Assembly: GCF_019649055.1 (NCBI RefSeq)
Contig: NW_026570529.1
Coordinates: 1 to 59,166, forward strand
Source: Paramacrobiotus metropolitanus
Lineage: Eukaryota > Tardigrada > Eutardigrada > Parachela > Macrobiotidae
DNA: 59,166 bases
Direction of reading: 5' to 3'
Shown here: piece by piece, positions 48,111 through 59,166 of the stretch
Position numbering within the stretch: position 1 is the first letter of the stretch
How the letters are laid out: each line of letters starts with the position of its first letter
Made by a program: the position numbers and the translations under genes
Notes under the pieces: generated by a model
Seen by the model: only the letters and a program-made list of their open reading frames with translations
Databases searched by the model: none
Told to the model about the DNA's origin: nothing

Positions 48111-49238
48111 ATACACAGAACGCCGACGTTGGGATACACCGCGGTGTTGTATATTCCGTGATGTTAACCTGATCTCGAATTGACCTTTGTATCTCAAATT
48201 AATTAAGCACCTATACTTACTTTGAATCCGATTATTATTTTTTATTTAATTCCTTTAAAATCCGACTAGTTTCAGTTACTACTATATCATTTAAATTTTT
48301 ATGCTTTTGATTTATTTCGCCTTCAATTAAGCTTGCAGATACAGAGTACTGACACAAATGATAATTCGCCGGTCGACCATCGTCCTTTGCATGCATGACG
48401 ATGTACAAAATACTGCTACTGGTTGTTTGTATATTTAATGATAATAACGACCTAATGGAACTGATTGTTTAAGTTCAAATACTTTAATAGACACATAATT
48501 TTACATTTTGATTGTTCGAAGTTCAGGATAAAGAATTTGGAATACTGCAAGAATTAAACTTCAATTATATGTAATTTGCCGAAGTACTTATACTCGTGCG
48601 TAGAATCCTTTAATGCGTTGTCATCGCATGCTCATTAATATCTTTACCAATAAATTATGCACAATGCACGTGATCTGACGAACAGATCTTTCTTATTACT
48701 TTGTAACTATTTTTATGCACAGCTGCAAATTTGTACTGTATTTGCTCGAGTTGAGCAGTGAGCGCCATTAATGCTGAATCGGAAACTGGAATATAATAAA
48801 GTATCTCCTCGACCTTGAATGAATTTATGGAAATGCTAGCGCGTAGCGACAGCTAGTCTGCTACTAGTCTACTATCATTGGCAATTATCATACGGCAAAT
48901 GTTGCTGGTGTCGCTTGGAGAAACGAGGACCGATCGCTATGTAATGGATATAACATGACGTAATAAATTCGTTAAAAACACATTAAGTCTAGGCCATTTT
49001 AGCTGCATAAGCTATCGTTCTGAATTGTAGCAATCTACACATTGTTAAAATGTGAGTGTACAGTAATTCCAACAAAGCGCACCCGTTTTCGTATTAATTT
49101 ACGAACACGACTTGCCGCTGCAGTAGCAGATCAGCGGGGGAGAAGGATGACACTGGTAGTACTATTCACATCGTTTTAATTTGAATCTGCTCATCCGAAA
49201 TACAAAACAAATAAAACAATGCGACATGAGAGATGGTT
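48111..49238. other. Intergenic region, no gene recognised
   Basis: AT-rich sequence between the convergent 3' ends of the prepropeptide gene (+) and RPS27A (-). No domain-bearing frame. Confidence 0.5.
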
Positions 49239-50502
49239 TTACTTCTCCTTACTGGTCCCAGCACCAGCACCCTTTTCTTGAAACACGTATGTTAAATAAC
49301 ACTTCCCGCAATATTGTCGGTTAAAATGATTGGCCATGAAAGTCCCGGCGCCACATTCTTCGTTCGGGCATTCCCGGCGCAGACGAGTGATCTTTCCGTT
49401 TTCGTCGATCTGCAGCACAAACATGATGATGTAGTGAGAACAGTCCAAATACTTATTACGAATATTAAACAAGCAAATGGTAAGAAACAAAGGCACTGAC
49501 AGCGCTTATCCAGTTAAACCTGACAAGCTTAAAAGTGCGCGTGCAGTTTGCCGAATGTTTTACCGAAGTCAAACTTTCGACACTGCCTAACACGCTTCTA
49601 CTCACTCGCATTATAAATAATTTTTTGAAATATTCAAATGTACAGCACACGCATAACGCATTAGCGAAGATATAATTTCAGGCACAAAATTTAGAAGCAG
49701 AGTGCAACTGCAACAATTTAAAATGTAATGCGTCCGCAAAGAAATAAATTTAAACTTATTTTTATTAAATATCAAACTCCTAATTCCTAAATAAATTAAT
49801 GTCAATGAGTCCATTCAGGGCAGATTCCTTTCTAACATTTTATGACGTACCTTGTAAAACTTCAGGACCGCTAGCTTGACCTTCTTCCTCTTGTGCTTGA
49901 TCTTTTTCGGGGTAGTGTAGTTCTTCTTCTTCCTTTTCTTACCACCACCGCGCAGGCGAAGGACCAAGTGGAGAGTTGACTCTTTCTGAATGTTGTAGTC
50001 AGAAAGAGTCCGGCCATCTTCCAGCTGCTTGCCAGCGAATATCAGACGCTGCTGATCCGGCGGAATACCTAAGTAACATTTCAAAGCGCTATTAGAATCA
50101 ATATTATCGCGTGAATTAACTATCACCGAAAGTCATAACTGATTAAGTACAGAGAACCTAAAGTGGCGGCGTCACAATGTCCCTGTACAGGTTATACGGC
50201 TATTTACTATACTGAACAGGGATGACTAAATGATCAGCTATCCCTCGACAGCAACGAGAGCGAAACGAAGAAAGATTCTTATTTACCTTCTTTATCCTGG
50301 ATTTTCGCTTTCACATTCTCAATGGTATCCGAAGGTTCGACCTGCCCGACACAAAAAGTTATTAACTAACTCATTAACAAAGATCTTATTCTGTGCTACA
50401 GATGGGAACTGGAAGGATCCACAGCAAAATTATCAGCGTACGCCGTACGGTTACCTCAAGGGTGATGGTCTTTCCCGTGAGAGTTTTCACGAAGATCTGC
50501 AT
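49239..50502 (-). CDS. RPS27A: Ubiquitin-ribosomal protein eS31 fusion (RPS27A)
   Basis: This is translated as a ubiquitin fusion and cleaved after Gly76 to give ubiquitin and the 40S protein eS31. Exons (minus): 50502-50455 ([16 protein letters not shown]), 50341-50287 ([18 protein letters not shown]), 50068-49851 ([20 protein letters not shown] ... LRLRGG, then [20 protein letters not shown]) and 49409-49239 ([16 protein letters not shown] ... [11 protein letters not shown]). The total is 163 residues with no frame break. The zinc-finger cysteines (C-x4-C, C-x2-C) are present. The eS31 part is 87 residues, about 7 longer than usual because of a C-terminal [12 protein letters not shown] tail. 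Ubiquitin residues seen agree with the universal sequence. Confidence 0.96.
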
Positions 50503-51700
50503 TTCGGCGTTCCTGGAAGCAAAACTTCCGTTAAACTGGAAAAGAACAGAATCTTGGATCAACTTACGGCCAATCAGCCGCGGACAAGATGATAAAAAAT
50601 CCCTGGAACCAACACTCCTGTGTGTTAGAAAACTGCGGAAACTAAAATCTGCAAATAATTTTAGTGCCGAACAGCGGTATTCGCGTATGCGTTTATACGG
50701 ACTGAACTGAACCAGTTCGCCACGATAACTGGCGCTGCAAAGCTCTCCAATTCGAGACCAGTATGGAAGTAAGCCACTGCAAGCGCGGATAAAATATAAA
50801 GGGTGGAGTCAGCCATACCAAGGCGAGCAAAGATTTTAATGACGCCCGTTTTTACGTCTCGTTCCACCCCGCGGCAGCTCCACGAGGTAGCAGTTACATT
50901 ACCGGCTTTCTCAAGCCTCTCTAGTTTTATTTTTGATTTTGTATTTGGAAAAATATTTTAATCCGAAACTTCTGAAACTGATAGTGCATCAGCTACGAAA
51001 TGGGAATACTGAAAGCCAAAATGAAGTCTAAGGCGAAAAAATCCGCTGCCAGTTTTCTTGTTTTTAATGTGCAAAGGCGAAGAAAATGGGTGCTCACTGC
51101 TCATACAGACTATGGCAATGCCGGCAAACAATACACAAACGTCCCCCAAAACTTTGCTTTTGTCAAGTTGTATTATGGATTGATTTCTTACAGAAACTTA
51201 CAAAGTTAGGTGGAGTTTCCATCATTAAATTTTGTATGTTTACACGAAGGGTTTGCAATGACAGCATAGCTGGATACAACAACAAAACTTTGGTAACGCC
51301 ACTTGAAAATTTGAAATCAATTTGCAGACAATTATGCCATAGAACAAATAAACAATGCATTGGTCAGGAGCTCGAAATCTGAGTAACGCTGACAATAACA
51401 AAAAAAGCAGCACAGCGCCGCTATTAAATACACACAAACGAGTACATCACAAAACTAGAATTTCCAAGGTTCGGCAAACGCCCATATAAAGAACAATAAG
51501 CGTGCGCTGCCTATAAAGTATAAACCAATTAAAATGAATCAAAATTTCAGCAGTAAAACAGATGGGCTTTGTTGGCCTTCCTTGGGGTGAAAAGCCACTG
51601 ACGCACCGATGTTTGGAGGCCAGTTTCAGGGGCGAACATTTTGTCTGACTCTTGAGCAAATGAACCAACACGCGCAAACAAATCTCAATCCCGATTTCTG
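50503..51700. other. Intergenic region between two minus-strand genes
   Basis: It includes the RPS27A promoter and the 3' flank of the C2H2 gene. Small frames at 51000-51382 show no domain. Nothing further is recognised. Confidence 0.45.
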
Positions 51701-53147
51701 CTAACCCACATCGGAATTTCTGAACTCCATATTTTCTACCACGCTTTTAACAAACCAGCGGAGTGGCTCTTTAAATATAGGATTCGACAGCGGTAGTTCA
51801 GTGCGGATCGTTTTGGTTCCTTGGTTTTTCTGGGCGTATTCTATCGCGATATCATTCACCCTATACCAAGACAATACTAAACAAGTAACGTTACGGTCAA
51901 CACAAAAAATAATAATAATATACAGTCATCAAACAAAAAAGATGTGACAGGATTTATACAAATGCGCTACAGTTAGCTTTCAAATTTACAGCCTTCGACT
52001 TACCATTCCTCAGAATCCTGTGCGAAAGGAAAATGGACCTTGTACCAGTTTGGCCCTTCCGCGGTCTGTACAGGCTAAAACAATAAGCGCCGACTTTCGT
52101 TAATTACAGTGTCACATCTTATGTGCCACAATTACAAATTTACAACATCGTATGCACACCACCTAAGTATTGTAATATACTAAAATATGTAACAAAATTA
52201 TTAAAACTTGAGGCCGACTCGATTGGGAGCTAAGCACCAGAAATCTGCTTACCGTTAGGTATACTTGCACGAGATATTCATCCAGGTGTGCTGCATAGAC
52301 AATCCCTCTTTCGCGCAAATACTGTTGCACTTTCATGGCTACTTTTCTGCGCTGCTGCTCCGCTGCTGTGCCTACAATAATTATTATTGTTATAGAAAAA
52401 AGCATGTGCAGCGCCTACGTAAAATTACAACTGTGGTCAGTTGCAAAAAAATAAATGAATACTCAACTTTTGAAATATAAATTATGCTCCGGAATAATAC
52501 AAATTTTTTTGATTAATATACAATTTGACGAAATCTAATGTGAGCACGATCGTCAACCGTATCAGAGATACAGGTTACCGTACCCAGTGATCAGAGATAA
52601 AGGTTACCGTACCCAGAAATGTGATGAGCGTCGAGCGAAACTGCCCAGCTGAACGATCGTCCAGTTTGCGATCCTTTCGAACACTCTTCCTCGGTGCGGA
52701 ATGGTTGGTTAATTCTAAATGATAGACCAGCTCTTTGGGAGTATTACACGATTTATTGCAGCGATCCATCGGGCATCGAAACTGGTTCTTCGGCATGTGC
52801 GTTTCGGCCATGTGCTTCTGCAGGACGGGCAGGCGCATCTGACGACTTTCACAAGCACTGCAGTTCTTCCAAAGGCATAGTCCGTTTGAGCTATCCTTTG
52901 CCGGCTTCGCGTGGTTCCGCAGGTGATTAAGGAAATTCTCCGGTTGGTACGTTTTGAAATCGCATTCACGCCATCGGCAAGAGTAGGGTGTCGAGTTCAA
53001 ATTGCCACCGTCGCCAGCGCGGTGTGTGTTAACAGATTGCGAAGTGCTGGACGATGGCATGTTTTCGCTGTCTTCGGACTGCAGCGGAACTGTTCTGCGG
53101 GGCGCTCTGCTGCCACTCTGATGGTTCTTGCGTCGAGTACAAGGCAT
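51701..53147 (-). CDS. C2H2 zinc-finger protein with a conserved-looking C-terminal region
   Basis: The exons join in phase: 53147-52613, 52371-52253, 52074-52004, 51860-51701, for 294 residues and no frame break. A basic Ser-rich N-terminus leads into three C2H2-like fingers with C-x4-C spacing: CRWRECDFKTYQPENFLNHL, CLWKNCSACESRQ ... LQKHMAETH, and CPMDRCNKSCNTPKELVYHL. The second finger has an irregular spacer. After the fingers, about 120 residues (RRKVAMKVQQYLRERGIVYA, NWYKVHFPFAQDSEEW, NPIFKEPLRWFVKSVVENME) form an alpha/beta region I do not recognise. A sequence-specific or RNA-binding nuclear role is likely from the fingers; partners are unknown. The donor of exon 1 lies inside a 29-bp tandem duplication. 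Confidence 0.7.
52561..52616. repeat. 29-bp tandem duplication spanning a splice donor
   Basis: The 27-base copies at 52561-52587 and 52590-52616 differ at one base. The second copy includes the splice donor of C2H2 exon 1 (GT at 52612-52611 on the minus strand), so a second potential donor lies 29 bp downstream in the intron. Confidence 0.75.
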
Positions 53148-53514
53148 TGTAACTTCTATACGAGTATGAAATTGTCATGCAGATTACCAGCAACAACAAA
53201 AATTTCGCCGCGTCGAAGTTACAGATCAAAAAGATGTTACGAGTTTTTATTTTGTCTAAAAGGCTAAAACTAAGCGAAGAACGTTCCAGAAGCGACTGAG
53301 TTAACGTGACTGCCGTCCGATCGTGCAACTCCATCGTGTAACGATTGCAAAATTTTTAACAAAAGTTTTAATATCGGTATGCTTCCATTTACACTAAAAT
53401 GATTAAATTTTAAACATTGAAACACCTAATCATTGTCATTCACAATCTTATGATGTGCACTCAAGGTAAAACAGCTGCTGCGTTTCTCTTACACAGCCAA
53501 ACGTAATCGCTGTC
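53148..53514. other. Upstream region of the C2H2 gene
   Basis: Probable promoter and 5' UTR of the minus-strand C2H2 gene. No other feature was seen. Confidence 0.4.
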
Positions 53515-53975
53515 TTAAAAAGGCCGTGGATCTAGGCTCTCCTGTATCGCGGATCTTCCGGCCAACAAAATCAGTTCCGCAAACGATGTTCCAAAAGTTC
53601 CGAACGTCTCGACCGCCAGACAGAAAAATATCCAAGCCTCGACGAATGCGTACTGCCGCTTGAAATTTTCCGCCAGTTGTGCGACTCGGCTTTCAGGAGC
53701 TAGCATGCACATGCGACACGGCCACAATGTCAACAAGTTGCATCCCATACGGCCTTTCCTTCGCACAGGAATCAAAGTCATCCATCCGGCCGCTTGCCGT
53801 CCTTGTCAGACAAATCCAGCCGGTTCGCTGTCAGGATGAGCTCAAAGCGTTTCGTCTCATTGTTCAGCTCAACATGTCGCGACCATCTGCGTTGATGACC
53901 GGGATGCCGTCCGGCTATCCTGTCTTGTCCTAGCAACAAGTAAAATCGATTTTCCACGCACTCGTATCCGTACAC
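53515..53975 (-). mobile_element. Decayed retroelement fragment (C-terminal region of a reverse-transcriptase polyprotein)
   Basis: Read on the minus strand over three frames, the fragment gives LDLSDKDGKRPDG, MTLIPVRR, GKAVWDATC, VDIVAVSHVHAS, then AENFKRQYAFVEAWIFFCLA and VETFGTFGTSFAELILLAGR. This order (GKRPDG-TLIPW-G-K-x-WDaTC-VDTLAPSH ... FvPlAVETlGvwG) matches the conserved C-terminal region of retroelement-like proteins found in many invertebrate genomes. Frame changes at each step show it is dead. No RT active site or end repeat is present. The element class is uncertain. Confidence 0.6.
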
Positions 53976-54975
53976 GTATGTAGTTGCAAATTCACACTCG
54001 CTATATTTTTAAGCGAGGTCACCTCAACCAAAACACTTCTAAAAAACTAAATCATTAAAATCAATAGTTGTCATTAAATCGGCATTGGTTCACAACCGCG
54101 GTTTGTTTTAGATTCATGCCCAAGTATGGCCGATGAGAGATCATTATATCAAGTATTGTACCGGTCATGGTACAAATAATGCAGTGTTATGGATATCACT
54201 ATCAATAATCCATATACAGATATGAAATAATTCTATTAGTACGTATTGTTCTTTTTGTTAGCGCGAAGTGGAAGATTTCTCCTTTTTCTTATAGGATTTT
54301 TGTTCGTATGGTTTAAGATGACTGATATCAATTTTATTTTGGTGTTCGCTATTTGTTTATAAAACTGAAATTATGCACATAATCCTCTGCGCTGTATCCG
54401 CATATAACACGCTAAAACGTTAAAATGCATTTGCCGCCACCACTTGGATACAAGACGGTCATTTTGCCGTTTAGCACTAAATTATGCTCTTTAGATAGGA
54501 TAGTGTTTATTTCATTAACGCATTTTAACAGGTTGCGCCATTCTTTTTGCATTTATTATTGCCTCCAGCTTATTTATATCTATATAAATACTATATGTAC
54601 GCGCTTACGAGTCAGACGTCGGCCAAGGACAGTCGCGGTATTCTGAGTTATCTATGGCCAGTCAAACAAATTACAGATTAGAATGTCAGTGCTGTAGACG
54701 CATTAGCCATAGCGTCTGTACTCGGTATGTACATTAGCACACATGTTGAAATTCATCAAAAGCTGTTGTATACAGTTTGTTGCACTGGAAGCACTAAAGA
54801 TAACTCTTGCATATTTTCCACCGCTGTGATTGCCGATACATTTATACCATTTTACCACCATCGAGTTCCGCCTTTTATCCGACCTCCTTTGCGGAAGATT
54901 TTACTGACAGCGGAAATAGTTTCGGGGATTGCGGAGCGTGCGCACATTTTATAAAAAAAAATATTATAACCGGAA
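53976..54975. other. Intergenic region upstream of the DEAD-box gene
   Basis: AT-rich, probably containing the DEAD-box promoter. The ATG at 54976 is chosen because its frame runs without a stop to the donor at 55171. No other gene is recognised. Confidence 0.4.
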
Positions 54976-57900
54976 ATGCAGAACGAGTACAGGCGATCGG
55001 TGTCGGTCAGCGATGGTGTGGCCAAGGCCAAAGCCTTTGGGAATTTACGGGAGAGAATCAGCCAAGCTGGAGAATATTTTGATAAATGGATTGCTAGTTG
55101 GAATCAGGCTTGCGGCTCCGTACTGCTGGTCGGCGGAAATGATATTTTAGATCTCATGCTGAATGATCTGGTACGTTCTAGAAAAGCTGGTTCAGTAAAT
55201 TTTTTTTAAATAATAGTATATTGTAATTATTACAAATATGATTGCAAATTAGTTTGGCTTAATCTAAATGTATTTTAACTACACCTTGGCTTAATTTAAA
55301 TTTATTTAATTAAACTTATTAATAATATATATTGCGAATATATCATTGCAGTATGGTACGACATTAACGAATTTGTTGATAAATTTTGTTAATACGAAGA
55401 TTCGTGCCGCAATATGCGACAGCTGAGATGAGGCATACTATAACTTGCATTTTAGATAACTGAGTAAACAGCTACCGGTTACGTAAGTTAGTAATTCTTT
55501 GCTTTGGAACACTTTTCCGGATTCGTTGTTATTAATGTAGATTCGTGATTTGCTTCAATCGTATAAGTAATTTAAACATTTCTTAATTCGCATTTTTCTC
55601 TTAATTTAACTACGTTTAATTATATAAATAGGCTGAGCGAAAACAAGAAATCGTCAAATTAGAACAAAAGATCGCATCGCTCCGCAACAACCACTTAGCC
55701 GGCCATGGCCACATTGGCCAGCACAAGGATTACGACGGCGCCGTCGGTGCCGTTAATGGATCAACAAACAAACAACGGAACAAAAATCCGCCTGGGCATA
55801 TGCGCTCGGATGCAATGTTGGCCGAGCGACAATCACACCCGGCATCGTATAATAAAAAAATGGACAATGGCAAGAAAAACGGCAACCACTTTGCCGTTAC
55901 CATAACCAATGCGCCCAAGCCAATCAAAATCGAAGCACCACCGCCAGACACCCCGAAACCGGCGAAAAAGGCCGGGCTGCTGCGAACGAATTCGGTGACC
56001 GTTAAAAAGTATGTCATGATTGGTAAAAAATAATAAATGACCAAAGTTGAAATTTTTTCCCCGAAACCTGTGGATTTTAACAGATTTAATTTGTTTTATT
56101 ACATTACAGCGAAAAATGCCAGGAATTAGTAGATAATTTTCTGAAAACGGAGCAATCGAAAATGGAGCAAGTTAAAATACAGCAACTGGGCGTTGACCAA
56201 TTTATTTTCACTGAGGTATTTGACTACTTGTTCAGCATTTTATGAGGATATCTCAAAACAATGCGGCACCGCCGGCGCGTGAGTTTTAATTTAGCGGTTT
56301 TTTCAGTCATCTCTTCCACGCGTCAAGACATTCGAAGAAGCCAACTTTAAGCCTCAGCTGCTGAAAAATTTAAAGGAGTATGGATTTGAGCAGGCGCAAC
56401 CAGTACAACAGTGCCTAATTCCGGCGTGTCTTTCTGGTAAAACGCATTATTTCCCAATCTTAAAAAAATAATATATTTGCCTAAAAAATATAATAGTATA
56501 CGTACAGATCGGTGAAATTTTACATGAATAATATATAGGCAAGAATATAATCTGTCAAGCTCCATCCGGTACCGGAAAAACATCCTCCACGGCGCTTGCA
56601 CTGCTGCAGAAATTAGACATGGCTGTTAGTGGCTGTCAGGCACTGGTCATCGCGCCGACCAAAGAAACCGCTGACCATGTAAGAAGAGTATCGGCACAAG
56701 CGAAGTTTCCGCACTGGAAAAATTGACCTTCTTGAACATATTCCTTCACTAACCGCTCTTAAAAATTATTTGTTATTATATTTGAATTATTCATCAATCA
56801 ATCGAATTCTATCACAATCAGCATAATGTTTCACTGACTCAAAGTGCCATCAGATATTATCACTTCCCGAATTTTTGAGCCATGGCGCTACGATATTGCT
56901 GCAGTACAATACATGTTAACGTTGAGTCGTTGACTATCTTGACTTGGTCGCTGTTGACTTTTAGACGGTCGTCGTAGCTTTCGACGAAAAAAAAACAAAT
57001 TCAGCAAAATTATTATTTCTTTAACAAGCAAATAATTGTTTTTCTTTGCAGTATCAAACCGATGTTCTGGCGTTGGGTGAGTCGCAGAATGTGCTGTGCC
57101 ATTCATGCACCAGCGGCACCAGTGCGGAAGTAGACGTTATGAAGCTGAAAGCCAAACCGCATCACATTGTTGTCGGCACACCTGGGCGTCTTTACGAGCT
57201 CATCAAAATCCGTCAAGTTCTAGGTGAAAACATCAATATGACTGGAGACATAAAAAATACAGCTGTAAATTTATTATGGGTGTTAGCAGCATTTTCGATA
57301 CTTTTTTATCGTTTACAGTGCCCGATCAAATCAAGACGGTTGTCTTAGAGGATGGTGACAAACTCTTTTTGCCAGGTTATAAAGAGGAAGTGGAAAGCAT
57401 ATTGGCTTTATTACCGGCTAATCGGCAGGTACAAAACTTGACTTCTCTAATTATGTAGTTTAACATTAAAAAGTTAAAATAACATACTTTTCTTCAAAAC
57501 AAAATAATTTAACGAATCAACTTATTTGATTATAATTAATGTAATAACTTTTAAATTCGTTTATATATCTAGTTCGTATTTTGGTCAATCTGCATATGAA
57601 CTGGTCGAAAAGGTTATTTTAAACACAATTGTGCGTTTTTTGGTTAATGATTTCGCCAACTGCGCAATACCGGTACCGTGCGATATTTATTTATGGTAAT
57701 TGGTTGATTTATTCAAATGCTGATTTACAAAATCGAGTGATTTTCAAGGATATTCTGGTATGTTCTTCGCCGGCTACTACCGAACTGAATCCACTGGCAC
57801 ATCTGTTTTCCACCTCGCCGCCGGAAATCGTTACCGCGCGCTGTCTATCTTTTGTCGCTGATGGAATATACCAGTTTTTCAATGCGCCAGAAGAAACTAC

Positions 57901-59017
57901 ACGCGCTCAACAAACTGCCGGCATAAGTAAGCACTTCGGGCCGGATAACGTAGTGTTTCTGTCCAAACACGATTTGTCCAAGGAGGAACTCGGGTATGAT
58001 GATGCGACCACGTGGACAGAAACCGTTTCTGATGGCGAAAAGGTAAAACTGTGAATCAATTGATGAGAACGATGCCATTCAGCCATTGTAATGGTTGCGT
58101 GCATCAAAAGGTCAAACCCGGCTTTTCACGTTTTCATCCATAATTACTTGTAATTAGTAGTTACAATTAGTTAGTTACTAACTTTGAAGCAGCACTTCTT
58201 TTACGAAGTAAAATAAGCAGTGTAATAAGTTGAAATATGTGTTTGCTGGATAAGCAAGAATTAGTAAATTAATAAAATCGGTAATTTTTTTAATAATACC
58301 TTTTCAAGCAGATGACGGCGTCAAGGAATTTATTTGCATATAGTTTATATATCAATTACATCTGCTCGTAACTGCTAAAGTGCTAATTATGAGAGTACGC
58401 TTCGGTGTTAACAGTAGTACTTCTAGTCCTTGCAATCTTCCAGATTATTCACACTTCCAAGTTATCCAAGGCTGAAATGGTGGAAAACTTTAAGAACAAT
58501 TTAAAGCAGTCAGATCTGGCAGGTGGAAAACTGAATGTTATTGTTTTGTGCGACAACACGGCGGACTGCCGCAACTATACTACGCTGTAAGGGCTTACAA
58601 TCCAAGTATACTGGAAGTCTGGACGTACCTATTTCGTTCTATCGGTTTCACGTATTCATTATTCTTTCCATCAGAACAGCTTTTTTCCCACTTAAAAAAT
58701 TTAAAATTAACTTTTTGTCGAGTTGCTTTAAATTAAACGAATCAGCTTTGTTCGCTAGAACTTAAAATGTACATGTACTTAATAAAAACTGCATGCATAG
58801 TTTCATAGTTTCATGCTACTAATATCTACATCCAAGTACAGTAGTTATTCTTACTTAATTTATTCCTACGTATGTACACAGGTTACGGTTGCATCCTTTG
58901 GCAAACATGGCCATCATCCTCACCACATCCCCGATCAGTGAAAAAGTCGCTCAATTCCGTAAACAACTGGAAAAGGAGCATGGACTTTTCCTAATTGACC
59001 TCGTACTTTCCCCATAA
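54976..59017 (+). CDS. eIF4A/DEAD-box-like protein with degenerate catalytic motifs
   Basis: Ten exons join in phase: 54976-55170, 55632-56008, 56110-56215, 56307-56436, 56539-56678, 57052-57223, 57319-57428, 57749-58042, 58444-58586, 58882-59017 (600 aa, no frame break). An N-terminal extension of about 230 residues (coiled coil AERKQEIVKLEQKIASLRNN; Pro/Lys-rich linker) precedes a two-lobed helicase fold. Q motif: KEYGFEQAQPVQQ. Motif I: APSGTGKT. Ia: APTKET. Ib: GTPGR. Motif II is VLEDGDKL, where eIF4A has VLDEADE, so the DEAD box reads EDGD. Motif III is not a clear SAT (CSSPATTEL). Lobe 2 aligns weakly (LSKAEMVENFKNNL, VIVLCDNTADCRNY, NMAIILTTS), and no HRIGR motif VI is seen. It probably binds nucleotide or RNA but does not unwind. 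Confidence 0.8.
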
Positions 59018-59166
59018 GATTTTCATGCTGGACAAGTACAGATACCGGCTTGCTTTCAATATTTTGTGCTTTCCATATTCATCTGCTTTTCGAAGTTCTA
59101 GAGTAGTTGGATCATAAAAATTAATTCTATTTTGTATTTGTCCCAGTTGCACGTTTTGGATTGCTT

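Noticed and set aside
1-59166. CRISPR arrays, bacterial operons, rRNA genes
   Set aside because: None were seen; the gene structure is eukaryotic throughout.

Overview
This window is nuclear DNA from an animal. Almost every gene is split by GT-AG introns (about 50 bp to 2.4 kb). The gene set is metazoan: shugoshin, a DAZ/Boule-type RNA-binding protein, HSF, Myb, SPOP-like MATH-BTB, BTBD-like BTB-BACK, UBXN1, ubiquitin-RPS27A, a secreted prepropeptide and a membrane EGF-like protein. Gene density is high and introns are short, which suggests a compact invertebrate genome. A small ecdysozoan such as a tardigrade would fit, but the sequence alone does not prove the lineage. No bacterial operons, CRISPR arrays, rRNA or convincing tRNA genes were found.

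Layout: 1-741 (+) 3' end of a shugoshin-like gene; 1877-4907 (+) EGF-like single-pass membrane protein; 6355-9144 (+) Boule-like RRM protein; 10319-12950 (+) short HSF-type protein; 16032-16349 (+) unidentified terminal exon; 17517-20313 (+) BTB-BACK protein with an unusual tail; 20782-22854 (-) SPOP-like MATH-BTB; 23365-23945 truncated LINE; 24969-27296 (-) unidentified coiled-coil protein; 28295-30334 (+) UBXN1; 32052-45299 (+) R2R3-Myb gene whose roughly 10.9-kb first intron holds a TIR-bounded mobile element; 46686-48110 (+) candidate neuropeptide precursor; 49239-50502 (-) ubiquitin-RPS27A; 51701-53147 (-) C2H2 zinc-finger protein; 53515-53975 (-) decayed retroelement; 54976-59017 (+) eIF4A-like DEAD-box protein with a degenerate DEAD motif.

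The most interesting region is the Myb intron, which sits between the codons for R2 and R3. Its interior is bracketed by a perfect 24-bp inverted match (33284-33307 against 42756-42779) plus a second perfect 13-bp inverted match. Both ends also carry arrays of the same TTAGTAGCACCTA subterminal motif. Between the ends lie a PIF/Harbinger-type DDE transposase, a basic/coiled-coil accessory gene, a CCHC zinc-knuckle/coiled-coil gene, and on the opposite strand a multi-LIM-domain gene that stops in mid-domain. The simplest reading is a 9.5-kb Harbinger-like transposon that has acquired a host LIM gene fragment, although an older nested LIM gene cannot be excluded.

A recurrent feature affects interpretation. 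Many conserved exons carry single-base frame breaks: shugoshin, EGF, Boule, HSF, BTB, SPOP, Myb, LIM and transposase. Where the complete spliced length could be summed (HSF, SPOP, Myb, transposase, first two BTB exons), it is exactly one base short of a multiple of three. UBXN1, RPS27A, the DEAD-box gene, the C2H2 gene and the coiled-coil gene are fully in frame. This pattern fits residual one-base deletions in a long-read assembly better than a set of pseudogenes.
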